NCBI RefSeq assembly: GCF_001580015.1
Contig: NZ_LSZQ01000050.1
Span: 1 to 38,256 of the forward strand
Reading direction: 5' to 3'
DNA length: 38,256 nt
From: Cephaloticoccus primus
Lineage (GTDB): Bacteria; Verrucomicrobiota; Verrucomicrobiia; Opitutales; Opitutaceae
In this document: positions 1 through 8,375 of the stretch, piece after piece
How positions within the stretch are numbered: position 1 is the first letter of the stretch
Layout of the letters: the number at the start of each line of letters is the position of its first letter
The notes under the pieces: generated by a model
Told to the model about the DNA's origin: nothing
The model's input: only the letters and a program-made list of their open reading frames with translations
Databases searched by the model: none
Program-made: the position numbers and the translations under genes

Positions 1-78
1 CTTGGGGCAAACTAGGCCGCCCGCTCCATCTGCCCGATGCGCACGTAGAGCCGCCGCGTGAGCAGGATCGCGGCCAGC
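1..78. repeat. Left copy of direct duplication flanking the AT-rich island
   Basis: Bases 1-78 match 6907-6984 in the same orientation with one mismatch (position 71, C versus A). The copy holds the last codons (LGAN and stop, bases 1-15) of a plus-strand gene and, on the minus strand, the last 22 codons of the MATE efflux gene. The match stops abruptly at 78/79. On the left it runs off the window, so the true repeat is longer; the right copy has at least about 100 further bases of the plus-strand gene before 6907. Confidence 0.9.
12..78 (-). pseudogene. MATE efflux gene 3'-end remnant
   Basis: Read on the minus strand this encodes the C-terminal 22 residues of the MATE protein found complete at 6918-8375, with one Ser-to-Ala change, then the same stop codon. 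The rest of the gene is missing, replaced upstream by island DNA. The open frame continues to about position 302, but that extension overlaps the GH3 gene and shows no protein-like features. It is best seen as a scar of the duplication. Confidence 0.8.
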
Positions 79-93
79 AAAGCCTGACTCGTA

Positions 94-2094
94 TCACCTT
101 TGGCCTTCGTAACGAAACCCAAACCCAATCGGGAACAATGGCCTCTCAGAATCATGTGGTACATCGGAACTTTGTGCTTCGACTGCTGCCATTGACGACG
201 GTAGTTCAAATGGCAATCGGCCCTTAGGCTCAGATTTGCCGAGCACGACATCGAGAAAAGCTTCATGGGTAATCCCGAAATCACCAAACAGAGCTCGGAC
301 ATGCGGGAGTAGTGCAGTCAAAACCGCAGGACGCTCCAAATTTACGCTAGCGATTACCGGCACCCCTCTAGCCGCCAGTGATGCTAGCTCATCAAAATCC
401 TTCTGCCCGGCCTCAAAAGCGAGATTACCTTCTGCCATACTGCGTCCAAATCGGGAATCGGGATGGAGCACCTCGCGAGGCGCCTTTAGTCTCACAATTG
501 CCAAATCTGCCTGTGCAGGGTCAGTCACCACCTTGAGCCCTCGCGCCTCAACTGCTGCCGCATCAAGCTCAACCCCCAAAAAGTAAATCCGGGGAGCTGC
601 CGTTTGCCCACTCTCCCCCGTAATACGCAGCGGCAATAGCGCCCCCTCGTTCTTCAGAAGAACCAAGGAGTATTGCTGTGCGGCCAGTCCCGCTGCCTGA
701 GCCTCAGGATTACTTGTGACCGTCAATGCCTCCTCTGGGGAAACGTACGGATTTTCAAATAGCCCGATCCGAAACTTATCCAAAAGTATCCGTCGCACCG
801 ACACATCAAGCCTCCCCTCCTCCAATAATCCGCGCTCAACCGCCTCAATCAGGTACTCAGGCTCTTCCGAACCACCAAGCTGGTCAACTCCAGCCTCTAC
901 TGCCTTTACGTAGCGCTCCAACTTACTTGCTTTTTCCATCCCCCAAGGAGTCCCCCCCATCACATCCCGATTCACCCCTCCCATACACTCACAGTTACAA
1001 TCTTCAGTAATCCCCCAGTCCGAGAGGATCATCCCGGTAAAGCCATATCGACTGCGAAGTAGATCACCCAAGAGGTAACTATTGAAGCCACCACCAACAG
1101 GTTCCATCGGATGCCCCTCGTAGACGAAGTCTCGTAAAATCGTATAGGTCGGCATCACTCCAGCGGCCTGAACCTCAAAGGCTCCTTCAAAGGCTTGCAA
1201 GTGTTTCTCAAAAGCCCCGCCAGGGAATCCCGACCAACGCCCATAGGCCATGTGTCCATCAAACCCTTGCTCAACTGCTGCGCCATAGCCGGCCCAGTGT
1301 TTAACGACGCTGATAACCCCGTCATAACTAGGACCACTCCTCCCGCCTTGGATCCCCTCAACATAAGCACGAACCAAGTCACGAACCCGCTCTGGCTCTT
1401 CCCCAAAGGTGGCACTGATCCGCCCCCAGCGCGGCTCAGTCGCCAAATCAGCCATTGGTGACAATGCCATATGAATCCCCACTGCGCGATACTCTAGGCG
1501 GACGATTTCTCCCAAACGGCGAACAATCTCCAGATCACCAATCGAAGCTAGCCCTAAAGGCTCCGGCCACATGGAAATAACAGGGGCTGCCCTGTAAGCA
1601 CCCCACCTCAGGTAGTTGCGCGGATCCGAGGAAAGCGTCAAAGGGATTCCTAATCGACCTTCTTCTGCAAGTTCCTGCAAACTATTATTTTGCCTAGCTA
1701 ACTCTGATGGCTCTATCTCTAGCCTAGTGATCGCACTTGTGATGTGTTTCTCCAGCAAAAGCCTACGCGTGCCATCCAAATCATACTGCCCCTCGGCAAA
1801 CTGAACTGTACCGTGCAACATCGTTCCAACTTTCTCAGCTAAACTCATTTGCGAAACGAGATCCGCACTGCGCTCCTCAGCAGAAAGCCTCCAGTCTTCA
1901 TAAGGATCAATTCTTTCATTGCGATTCAGGTCGCGAAACCTTAATCCATCAACCGTCAAAATAGGAATACTCCGTGAGCCAATTTCCGGTTGCTGCTCAG
2001 GTTGAGCGACTACCTCCTGAAAAAAAATTAAACTGATAGCAAAGGACAAAAAGAAAACGGAACTACTGTAGCAGGAAGGTTGGTACATATTCAT
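94..2094 (-). CDS. Secreted glycoside hydrolase family 3 (beta-glucosidase/beta-xylosidase type)
   Basis: A 666-residue GH3 enzyme expected to release terminal sugars from beta-linked oligosaccharides in the periplasm or outside the cell. Residues 1-30 form a signal peptide ending near VVAQ. An acidic segment LNRNERIDPYEDW (56-68) often precedes GH3 domains and looks calcium-binding. The (beta/alpha)8 domain has the PRWGR motif (221-225), KHW (265-267) and the probable nucleophile Asp359 in ILSDWG. The C-terminal alpha/beta sandwich domain begins near VLLKNEGALLPL, and the end FPIGFGFRYE is typical for the family, so the gene looks complete. The acid/base residue was not assigned. It lies divergent to a TonB-dependent receptor and in AT-richer DNA than the window average, suggesting a transferred sugar-utilisation cassette. 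Substrate cannot be told from sequence alone. Confidence 0.92.
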   Translation of the reverse strand: MNMYQPSCYSSSVFFLSFAISLIFFQEVVAQPEQQPEIGSRSIPILTVDGLRFRDLNRNERIDPYEDWRLSAEERSADLVSQMSLAEKVGTMLHGTVQFAEGQYDLDGTRRLLLEKHITSAITRLEIEPSELARQNNSLQELAEEGRLGIPLTLSSDPRNYLRWGAYRAAPVISMWPEPLGLASIGDLEIVRRLGEIVRLEYRAVGIHMALSPMADLATEPRWGRISATFGEEPERVRDLVRAYVEGIQGGRSGPSYDGVISVVKHWAGYGAAVEQGFDGHMAYGRWSGFPGGAFEKHLQAFEGAFEVQAAGVMPTYTILRDFVYEGHPMEPVGGGFNSYLLGDLLRSRYGFTGMILSDWGITEDCNCECMGGVNRDVMGGTPWGMEKASKLERYVKAVEAGVDQLGGSEEPEYLIEAVERGLLEEGRLDVSVRRILLDKFRIGLFENPYVSPEEALTVTSNPEAQAAGLAAQQYSLVLLKNEGALLPLRITGESGQTAAPRIYFLGVELDAAAVEARGLKVVTDPAQADLAIVRLKAPREVLHPDSRFGRSMAEGNLAFEAGQKDFDELASLAARGVPVIASVNLERPAVLTALLPHVRALFGDFGITHEAFLDVVLGKSEPKGRLPFELPSSMAAVEAQSSDVPHDSERPLFPIGFGFRYEGQR

Positions 2095-2164
2095 AAGTGC
2101 TTAGAAAATGGACTTTTGCGAAGTTAAAGACAGCGAAAAAAGAGAAAGTTCCATCGCACAGCCT

Positions 2165-2193
2165 CATTATGGGTCATAATGCATCACCGCCAA
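2165..2193 (-). promoter_or_regulatory. Candidate GH3 promoter overlapped by operator-like inverted repeat
   Basis: On the minus strand TTGGCG (2193-2188), a 16-bp spacer and CATAAT (2171-2166) resemble -35 and -10 elements about 70 bp upstream of the GH3 start. A perfect 7-3-7 inverted repeat, CATTATG-GGT-CATAATG (2165-2181), covers the -10 box and part of the spacer, where a repressor could block transcription. A second small dyad CCGCC-AAG-GGCGG (2187-2199) covers the -35. The regulator is unknown. Confidence 0.4.
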
Positions 2194-2484
2194 GGGCGGC
2201 CCACCTTTCCTATAAAAAATGGATATTAGGAAGCAGAATGGGGTATTCTGTTTCTTAAGCCCCTTGAGAATAGAAGTAAAAGTGTGGGAAACTGGAAAAA
2301 AAGCTTGCATTGAGAGTGCCCAAGCTCATTGAGACTGGCTCAGCTTCCACCCCGTCCCCCCCCCAAACTATGCCCCCTGTTTGGACAACTCTGCTGAGTC
2401 GTTCCTTGTGCGTGTATTTCGCGCGTCTGGCGGGGCTGTGCGCAGCTAGCAAGAGGGGTTCTTTCGCCCTAACGCCTAAGCTCG

Positions 2485-2535
2485 CTGTCGAGCTGTCGAG
2501 CTGTCGAGCTGTCGAGCTGTCGAGCTGTCGAGCTG
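2485..2535. repeat. Tandem array of an 8-bp unit
   Basis: Six perfect head-to-tail copies of CTGTCGAG plus a 3-base partial copy. The array is non-coding and lies 196 bp upstream of the TonB receptor start. Perfect identity between units implies recent slippage expansion. Confidence 0.95.
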
Positions 2536-2615
2536 ATTTTGACGCACGAGTGCGCCTGTCAAGCCTTTTATTTAGAGCGGGTTGCGGAGTTTTTCCTCGG
2601 CTACCTGTCTCTCGT

Positions 2616-2662
2616 GCCCGCTTCATTCGCCGGACTGTTTAGGCGAGCAGCGGGCTTTTTTT
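2616..2662 (+). terminator. Terminator-like hairpin with T tract upstream of TonB receptor
   Basis: GCCCGCT (2616-2622) pairs with AGCGGGC (2649-2655), followed at once by seven T (2656-2662). A smaller CGCC/GGCG stem can form within the loop. It points into the TonB receptor gene, 68 bp before its start, so it would either end a transcript from upstream or act as an attenuator of the receptor gene. Confidence 0.4.
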
Positions 2663-2730
2663 GCTTCCCCTAAGCCGCTCCACTCTGGGATCGGCTCCTG
2701 TATAACCATAACCCCAAACCTAAAAAGCAT

Positions 2731-5142
2731 ATGAAACTGCAAGCTTGGCTTGTGCCTACACTACTTGCTTTTGGCGTGCCGCTAGCAACCCACGCCCAAA
2801 GCAGCCCCAGTCGCTCCCTCGCCGACCAGGTCGACGACGACGATCCCGTCTACCTCTCTCCGTTTGAAGTCTCTTCTGATCGCGTCAGCGGCTATCGAAG
2901 CACCGAGTCAGGTGCATTTCGTTTCCGGCGTGACTTGATTGATACTCCACAGTCTATCACTGTTATTACCAATGACTTCATTCGTGATATTGGAGCTAGC
3001 TCAATTATTGATGCTACACAGTATGTATCGGGTGTTAGTCATGGAGCACTAGCTGGGCCTAACGGTATATTTAATCGCCAAGTATTGCGAGGTTTTGAAA
3101 TCTATCACGGCACGGTCGATGGTATTGGTGGATCTGCCGCAAACGTCGACCCTGATATCGTTGAACGTATTGAAATCCTAAAAGGCCCCAACGCGCTTAT
3201 CGAGCCTTCGGGCTCTCCCGGAGGAGCATCTAATATCATTACTAAATCTCCAAAGTTCGAATCTGCTCAAGTAGTTAAAGCCGAGTTTGCGAGCAAATAC
3301 TTTGGCAGCAAAGGAGTCGTAGACTCTACTGGCCCAATACCAGGGACAGAGCACTTCGCCTACCGCCTCATTGGAACCTACCAAGATGCATCCTCATTTG
3401 TCCCAGGTAGAATTTTCAATAAGACACTCAATCCGATGTTAACCTGGGCAATCACTCCCAAGGCTCAATTGAAACTAAAAGGGCAGTTCTTTAACTGGAG
3501 ACAGGTTGGCTCGGTTGCTGCGAATCAGCATAATATTCACTTCCGCGATGATCTACCTCAGGGGGCGACAGTTTCGCTCGCTGATATCAAGCCTGGATAC
3601 AAATACGGAGGGGCTAATGGTCAGCCAGAGTGGAATGAGCGCGCAATGAAAATCCGTAGAGGTCTGGCCGAGTTCACTACTGCATTGAACGATAATATCA
3701 ACCTAAGGCTCGCTCATCTGAGACTCTACTATCACTACTACGGTAATGGCGGTGGTTTATTTCAGGCCTACGACAACATGTTCGGACTCAACCGCAGGGA
3801 TCCACACACAGGTTTTTACACTCATTCCGAACACTGGCAGCGGCTTGACCCCAACCTGCCCTATGATGAGGCGAGTAATCCTTATATTTCCACCCCTGTC
3901 GACCAAACAATTTACGGCGCTTGGTTAAATGAAGGCTTTAACCACGTCTGGAGCCAGCAAACGCACTATCAGGCTGACTTAACCGGAAAATGGAGCTTCG
4001 GATCTTTTGGCGGGGCGCCTATGGCCACACTCAGTATCCTCACAGGGGCATCGCGCTCGGCAGACTGGGCTCATCTTAAAGGCTGGACTAAGCCAGATGA
4101 CATGATTGTGGGCTGGGATTTTAATAAAACTGTCTACACTCCCACAGCTACCCTACCAGCCTTTGATTACGACCTCACAAACCCTCCGCAGTATATCAAT
4201 AACGTCCCTCGCCCCAGAACTGCACCGTTTTTGAGTAGCGAGAGTAAAAATCCAAGAGTCTATCAAGATCAGATTTACATTAACGGACAACTCGATATCC
4301 TCCAAGGGAAATTAATTATCACAGGAGGCGTCTCGCATCAGCGGAGAGATGCGCCAGGCGGCATTAATTTATTGACGGGAAATATTGGCGGCAGTTTGAA
4401 AGGAACAAAGAATAGCCCGTCCTTTGCAGCCCTATACAAAGTAACCCCTTGGAGCTCGCTGTATGTACATCACTCGGAAAATGCAACATCCACCACGTAC
4501 TTCGACGGCAACGTCGATACCGTTTTGTGGCAAGATGGCAAACAGGAAGAGCTCGGCTTAAAACTCGATTTTTTTGACCGGAGGCTCTCCTTCACCACTG
4601 CGTACTATGAACTGAAGCAAACCAATGTAGCTACACAGCATCCAAACCGCTGGTTCGACCCGACACTCCCCGATCAGTTAGCCGATATCACAAACGAAGG
4701 CTTTGAGTTCGACATAATAGGACAAGTCACTCAAAATCTCACAATACTAGCCAGTTATACGGATATGAAAATGAGAGATCAACTTGGACGCCAGCGAATG
4801 GGCATCGCAGACAGGTTCTACAATGGACTCGTCAAATATGCATTCCCAACTGGAACGGCAAAAGGATTAAGTGTGTTCGTCGGATTCAACCATGTTGGGA
4901 AACATGCAGGAGAGAATCCTCCCGATCGTACCCCTCTTGGTGTCGTAGTTCCAGTCAGCTTCTACATGCCCTCTCGTACAATATTTAATGGAGGCGCAAG
5001 CTACGAGTACGGGCTGGCACGCTTTCAAATTAACGTTGAAAACCTCTTCAACAAGAAGACACTCTGGCAGCCTGGAGGCCGAAACGAGTTAACCGCCTTC
5101 CCAGGAACGAACATACGATTAACAACTACTTTTACTTTTTAG
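2731..5142 (+). CDS. TonB-dependent outer membrane receptor
   Basis: An 803-residue outer membrane receptor that would import a large substrate using TonB/ExbB energy. A signal peptide (1-22, ending THAQ) is followed by VYLSPFEVS (40-48), an N-terminal signature common in Opitutaceae receptors. The plug domain follows (about 65-175), with TPQSITVIT, the VLRGFEI block and VERIEILKGPNALIEP. The remainder is a 22-strand-type beta barrel ending in TTTFTF with a terminal Phe, as expected for barrel assembly. The start is the only suitable ATG before the signal peptide; no strong Shine-Dalgarno is seen. A TATAAC at 2701-2706 could be a -10 box. It is divergent to the secreted GH3, which fits oligosaccharide uptake, but siderophore transport cannot be excluded. 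Base composition is AT-richer than the window average. Confidence 0.93.
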   Translation: MKLQAWLVPTLLAFGVPLATHAQSSPSRSLADQVDDDDPVYLSPFEVSSDRVSGYRSTESGAFRFRRDLIDTPQSITVITNDFIRDIGASSIIDATQYVSGVSHGALAGPNGIFNRQVLRGFEIYHGTVDGIGGSAANVDPDIVERIEILKGPNALIEPSGSPGGASNIITKSPKFESAQVVKAEFASKYFGSKGVVDSTGPIPGTEHFAYRLIGTYQDASSFVPGRIFNKTLNPMLTWAITPKAQLKLKGQFFNWRQVGSVAANQHNIHFRDDLPQGATVSLADIKPGYKYGGANGQPEWNERAMKIRRGLAEFTTALNDNINLRLAHLRLYYHYYGNGGGLFQAYDNMFGLNRRDPHTGFYTHSEHWQRLDPNLPYDEASNPYISTPVDQTIYGAWLNEGFNHVWSQQTHYQADLTGKWSFGSFGGAPMATLSILTGASRSADWAHLKGWTKPDDMIVGWDFNKTVYTPTATLPAFDYDLTNPPQYINNVPRPRTAPFLSSESKNPRVYQDQIYINGQLDILQGKLIITGGVSHQRRDAPGGINLLTGNIGGSLKGTKNSPSFAALYKVTPWSSLYVHHSENATSTTYFDGNVDTVLWQDGKQEELGLKLDFFDRRLSFTTAYYELKQTNVATQHPNRWFDPTLPDQLADITNEGFEFDIIGQVTQNLTILASYTDMKMRDQLGRQRMGIADRFYNGLVKYAFPTGTAKGLSVFVGFNHVGKHAGENPPDRTPLGVVVPVSFYMPSRTIFNGGASYEYGLARFQINVENLFNKKTLWQPGGRNELTAFPGTNIRLTTTFTF

Positions 5143-5173
5143 ATCCCTGCTAAACCCAGACTAGCCTCACCAA

Positions 5174-5200
5174 ACGAGCCGCCTTCGGCGGCTCGTTTTT
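5174..5200 (+). terminator. Rho-independent terminator after TonB receptor
   Basis: A perfect 10-bp stem, ACGAGCCGCC (5174-5183) with GGCGGCTCGT (5187-5196), closes a UUCG-type tight loop and runs into five T (5196-5200). It lies 31 bp after the receptor stop and just before the end of the convergent gene at 5214, so it may limit read-through both ways. Confidence 0.88.
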
Positions 5201-5213
5201 GAAATCACAAATC

Positions 5214-6740
5214 TTAATAATTCAAACTCCCTCTCAATTCTCCAAAAATTATTATTTTCTCGTCAGGATACTCAATGAAAATATCGCCCTCCGATAGCCC
5301 ATGAGGCAGCCTATCCCTATCATGCTTCACAAAATCGGCATCTGGAAATACATTTTGGGAAAAGTACAGAAAATAACGCGGGCTCTCTCTTCCTTTCGCG
5401 TCACCATGGTTACACAAGACCCTTATAAAATTATACCTATTTCTATCGATATAATAAGATACTGACTTCTCAAATACGCTCTCAATTTCCAAAGCCATAA
5501 CCTGCCCCTCGGCCTGCCCTTTCGCATTAATCATCTCTAATATTTGGGTAGTATGAGCATCAAAATCCCACAACGTAGTTTTGTAAAAATTTGCCCTCGA
5601 AATAAAATTCATAAAGAAAGCTGACACTAACACAGCTAATAAACTCATACTAACCCACCTACCTAGGCTGTATAAACAAAAACAGAGTGAAAGAATCATG
5701 AGCGGATATAGAAACAAGCCTACTCGATCTATCGGATACTTTACCCCAGCGAGATGATGCGCGAGAATAATCAGAGAAACAGACAAAATAGTCACACCAA
5801 CAAATAATCCTGACATAGGAGCTCTCCACTTTCTAAAGAAGGAAAAGCCTATACCAGCTACACTAATTAACAAAAACGAGTTCAATAGGAGTGGAGCAAG
5901 CGAAGAAGGCTTAAAATCACCTAGACTATACCTGGCAAGAGACATCAGTGTATCGCGATAGACCCCACACTCCCCTCCATAGGACAGCCCCCTATGTTTT
6001 TCCAGCCTAAAAATCGGAACTGCGATTACCAAGAGCAGTATAATACCTACTAAGAAGCTATGCAATAAGGACTGTTTAAGCGTCCTCCTATCCTTTTTCA
6101 AGAGAACCGCTATATTTAGAGTTAGAGCTAGGGCCAGCTCAAAATAGACCATAGAAAATATACTCAAAACCGAAAAAGCTCCAAACCCCAAGCTTTTGTA
6201 TAAGCTGGAAACTGAAAAATCCTCAATATTTTGGGATGCAAAATACAAAGCCCCCATCATAAACGCAAATGACATCCCGTACCCTCTCGCGAGACTGAAA
6301 AACTCAAGCATAAAGGGATTGCAAATTAAAAGCGCAAAACACCCGACCCCATAAACATGTGGCAGGCGATTCAACAAGAGCCTGTAAGAAAAATATATAT
6401 ACATCAAAAGAGACACGAGCCCAGGAACCCTCGCCCAAAACAGTGATTCATTCCCAGACAGGAACAGAAACTTAATAACCACTGTGTTAAGCATGTGATT
6501 ATTGGCTATAGGTGATGCCTTAAACAATATGCTGTGCAGTGATTGAGGTACAAACTCCTGCAAAGTCACCACTTCATCATACGTCACCCCCACCTTTATC
6601 GCTCTTACTAAGGCATAAGAAAAGAAAGTCAGCCCTATTACAGTATAAATGATTGCTATCTTATTTATTTTCACAATCCCAATTGGACAGATAGGCAACC
6701 GCGAAAGATCCCTCACTTCTGAGTATGACCCAGTCCCCAT
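5214..6740 (-). CDS. Polytopic membrane protein, GT-C/glycosyltransferase-39-like
   Basis: A 508-residue protein with about ten predicted membrane spans and a soluble C-terminal part (from about residue 400). After the first span (about 27-46) a short loop carries VTYDEV (Asp55-Glu56), the position where GT-C glycosyltransferases such as ArnT/PMT relatives keep their catalytic acid. NNHMLNT and LARGYG farther on also recall uncharacterised members of that superfamily. Such enzymes use polyprenyl-phosphate sugars on the outer face of the inner membrane; the substrate here is unknown. It is the most AT-rich gene of the window and convergent with the TonB receptor. A GTG about 22 codons in (VKINKIAI) is an alternative start. 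Family assignment is by pattern only. Confidence 0.6.
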   Translation of the reverse strand: MGTGSYSEVRDLSRLPICPIGIVKINKIAIIYTVIGLTFFSYALVRAIKVGVTYDEVVTLQEFVPQSLHSILFKASPIANNHMLNTVVIKFLFLSGNESLFWARVPGLVSLLMYIYFSYRLLLNRLPHVYGVGCFALLICNPFMLEFFSLARGYGMSFAFMMGALYFASQNIEDFSVSSLYKSLGFGAFSVLSIFSMVYFELALALTLNIAVLLKKDRRTLKQSLLHSFLVGIILLLVIAVPIFRLEKHRGLSYGGECGVYRDTLMSLARYSLGDFKPSSLAPLLLNSFLLISVAGIGFSFFRKWRAPMSGLFVGVTILSVSLIILAHHLAGVKYPIDRVGLFLYPLMILSLCFCLYSLGRWVSMSLLAVLVSAFFMNFISRANFYKTTLWDFDAHTTQILEMINAKGQAEGQVMALEIESVFEKSVSYYIDRNRYNFIRVLCNHGDAKGRESPRYFLYFSQNVFPDADFVKHDRDRLPHGLSEGDIFIEYPDEKIIIFGELRGSLNY

Positions 6741-6807
6741 AGGTATCTCTACGGCGAATAGTTCACCTGAATTTAGAATAGCCCGTAAAGCTCCTCATTC
6801 ACTGAAG

Positions 6808-6921
6808 CGCAGACGCAAGTCCGCCGTGGTGCTGGCGACCGGCGGCGCCTCGCGCGAGAAGCGGCTGCGGATCGACGGGCTAAGCCTCGCGCAACTGCGC
6901 GCGCGGCTTGGGGCAAACTAG
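6808..6921 (+). pseudogene. 3'-end fragment of an unrecognised plus-strand gene
   Basis: The frame ending at TAG 6919-6921 encodes a basic C-terminal tail (RRRKSAVVLATGG ... LAQLRARLGAN) in GC-rich codons, while upstream of about 6800 the same frame runs into unrelated AT-rich island DNA. The last codons are also present at 1-15, so the intact gene presumably lies left of the window, ending at base 15, and this is the truncated duplicate. I do not recognise the protein. Confidence 0.6.
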
Positions 6922-6984
6922 GCCGCCCGCTCCATCTGCCCGATGCGCACGTAGAGCCGCCGCGTGAGCAGGATCGAGGCCAGC
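6907..6984. repeat. Right copy of direct duplication flanking the AT-rich island
   Basis: Matches 1-78 with one mismatch. In this copy the MATE gene is complete and the convergent plus-strand gene is truncated, the mirror of the left copy. The shared DNA probably begins upstream near 6800, where base composition changes from AT-rich to GC-rich. Confidence 0.9.
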
Positions 6985-8375
6985 GACAGCGCACACGCCA
7001 GACCCACCCACACGTGCAACGGCTCCAGCAAGCGCACGCCAAACACATAGGCTGCGGGCATCCCGATCACCCAGTACACCACGCCGATGATGACCGTCGG
7101 CACCTTCACATCGGCGAGGCCGCGCAGGCCTCCCGAGGCGATGACTTGCCCGCCGTCGAAGAGCTGAAACACCGCCGCCACGATCAGCAGCCGCGTCGCC
7201 AGCTCGACCACCGGCAAATCAGGCGTGAAGCCCGAGGCGATCAAGCGCCCCGCCAGCACAAAGGCAATCAGCGAGCACAGCGCGTAGCCCGCGCCCACGG
7301 CTTGCGCACCAATCACGATCGGTCGCAGCGCACCGCGCTGCCCCTCGCCCACCGTGCGCCCCACACGCATCGCCAGCGCGATCGACAGGCCAAGAGGTAT
7401 CGTGAAAGTAAAGCCCGAGCAGTTAAGCGCGATCTGGTTGGCCGCCAGCGGCACCGTGCCGATCCAGCCCATCATCAGGCTCGCCATAGCAAAGGCGCCG
7501 CCCTCGAAAACGAGCTGCACGGCGACCGGCACACCCAGCGCCAGCATCTCGCGCAAGTGCGACCAGGACAGCCGCGCAAACCACGCCGAGTTTTCGGAAA
7601 GGTCACGACCCGCTGTGGAGCCGGAGCGCGGCTCACCCACATGCGGCGCACTCGCGCTCGCGCGCAGCTCGGCGCGGAGGCGGTGGCCCCCTCCCGCCTT
7701 CCCGGGCCACTCGGCGCGAAACGTCTCGCGCCCGCTCAACCACCACCACAGCGCGACGAGCGACACAATCCGCGCGGCCAGCGTCGCCCAGCCCGCACCC
7801 GCCAAACCCAGCGCAGGCGCGCCCCAGTTTCCATAAATCAGGATCCAGTTGAGCAGCACGTTTAGCGCGACGCTCGACAGCAAGATCACCATCCCGGCCC
7901 ATGGGTGCCCCACCGCTTCGCTAAACTGCCGCAGCACCTGGAACAGCAGCGTGGGCACCAGCGATACCGCGATCAGCTCCAGATAAGGCCGCACTGCAGC
8001 CAGCACCTCCGGCGGCTGGCCGAAATGGCCGAGCCACGGGATGAGCGCAAAGAGCAGCGCACAGCCCGCCACCGACAGAAACAGCGCCAGCCACATCCCG
8101 TGGCGCACATACTCCGCGCACTCGCGCGACTGCTTCGCGCCATGCGTGCGCGCCACCAGCACCGAGACCGACGCGAGGATGCCGATCCCCACCATGAAGC
8201 CCGCTGTGAACAATACGCCCACAAATGCCGAGGCCGCCAGCGGCACCGCGCCCAGCCGCCCCACCATCACGCTATCGGCCACGCCCATCAGCATCTGGCT
8301 GAGCTGCCCGACGATGATCGGAAATGCCAACGCCAGCGTCGGGCGCAGCTCCTTTAAAATCAGTCGCAAGTTCAT
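6918..8375 (-). CDS. MATE family multidrug/cation antiporter (NorM-like)
   Basis: A 485-residue inner-membrane exporter with the usual twelve-helix, two-lobe layout. The N lobe opens with LAFPIIVGQLSQMLMGVADSVMVGRLG, the standard MATE entry, and the C lobe with LALGVPVAVQLVFEGGAFAMASLMMGWIG. Family members exchange Na+ or H+ for cationic drugs or metabolites. Between the lobes (about 225-265) is a hydrophilic stretch rich in Arg, Gly and Ser that is longer than usual. The last 22 codons are duplicated at 12-78. A short upstream frame ends with ATGA overlap at its start, but that frame is doubtful, so the gene may be monocistronic. Confidence 0.95.
   Translation of the reverse strand: MNLRLILKELRPTLALAFPIIVGQLSQMLMGVADSVMVGRLGAVPLAASAFVGVLFTAGFMVGIGILASVSVLVARTHGAKQSRECAEYVRHGMWLALFLSVAGCALLFALIPWLGHFGQPPEVLAAVRPYLELIAVSLVPTLLFQVLRQFSEAVGHPWAGMVILLSSVALNVLLNWILIYGNWGAPALGLAGAGWATLAARIVSLVALWWWLSGRETFRAEWPGKAGGGHRLRAELRASASAPHVGEPRSGSTAGRDLSENSAWFARLSWSHLREMLALGVPVAVQLVFEGGAFAMASLMMGWIGTVPLAANQIALNCSGFTFTIPLGLSIALAMRVGRTVGEGQRGALRPIVIGAQAVGAGYALCSLIAFVLAGRLIASGFTPDLPVVELATRLLIVAAVFQLFDGGQVIASGGLRGLADVKVPTVIIGVVYWVIGMPAAYVFGVRLLEPLHVWVGLACALSLASILLTRRLYVRIGQMERAA

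Larger units (their letters stand above)
2095..2730. other. 636-bp divergent intergenic region between GH3 and TonB receptor
   Basis: This non-coding spacer holds a candidate GH3 promoter with an overlapping inverted repeat (2165-2193), an imperfectly conserved small dyad CAGAAT/ATTCTG (2234-2250), a run of nine C (2356-2364), a 51-bp tandem array of an 8-bp unit (2485-2535) and a terminator-like hairpin with a T tract (2616-2662). Open frames on both strands across the repeat array translate to low-complexity sequence and are not credible genes. Confidence 0.7.

Noticed and set aside
12-302. 96-codon minus-strand frame joining island DNA to the MATE tail
   Set aside because: It overlaps the GH3 gene on the same strand and exists only because the duplication placed the MATE tail downstream of random sequence.
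2310-2642. 110-codon plus-strand frame across the 8-bp repeat array
   Set aside because: Its product is low-complexity (repeated SSCRAVEL), it has no ribosome site and it ends inside the terminator-like hairpin; the opposite-strand frame is equally repeat-driven.
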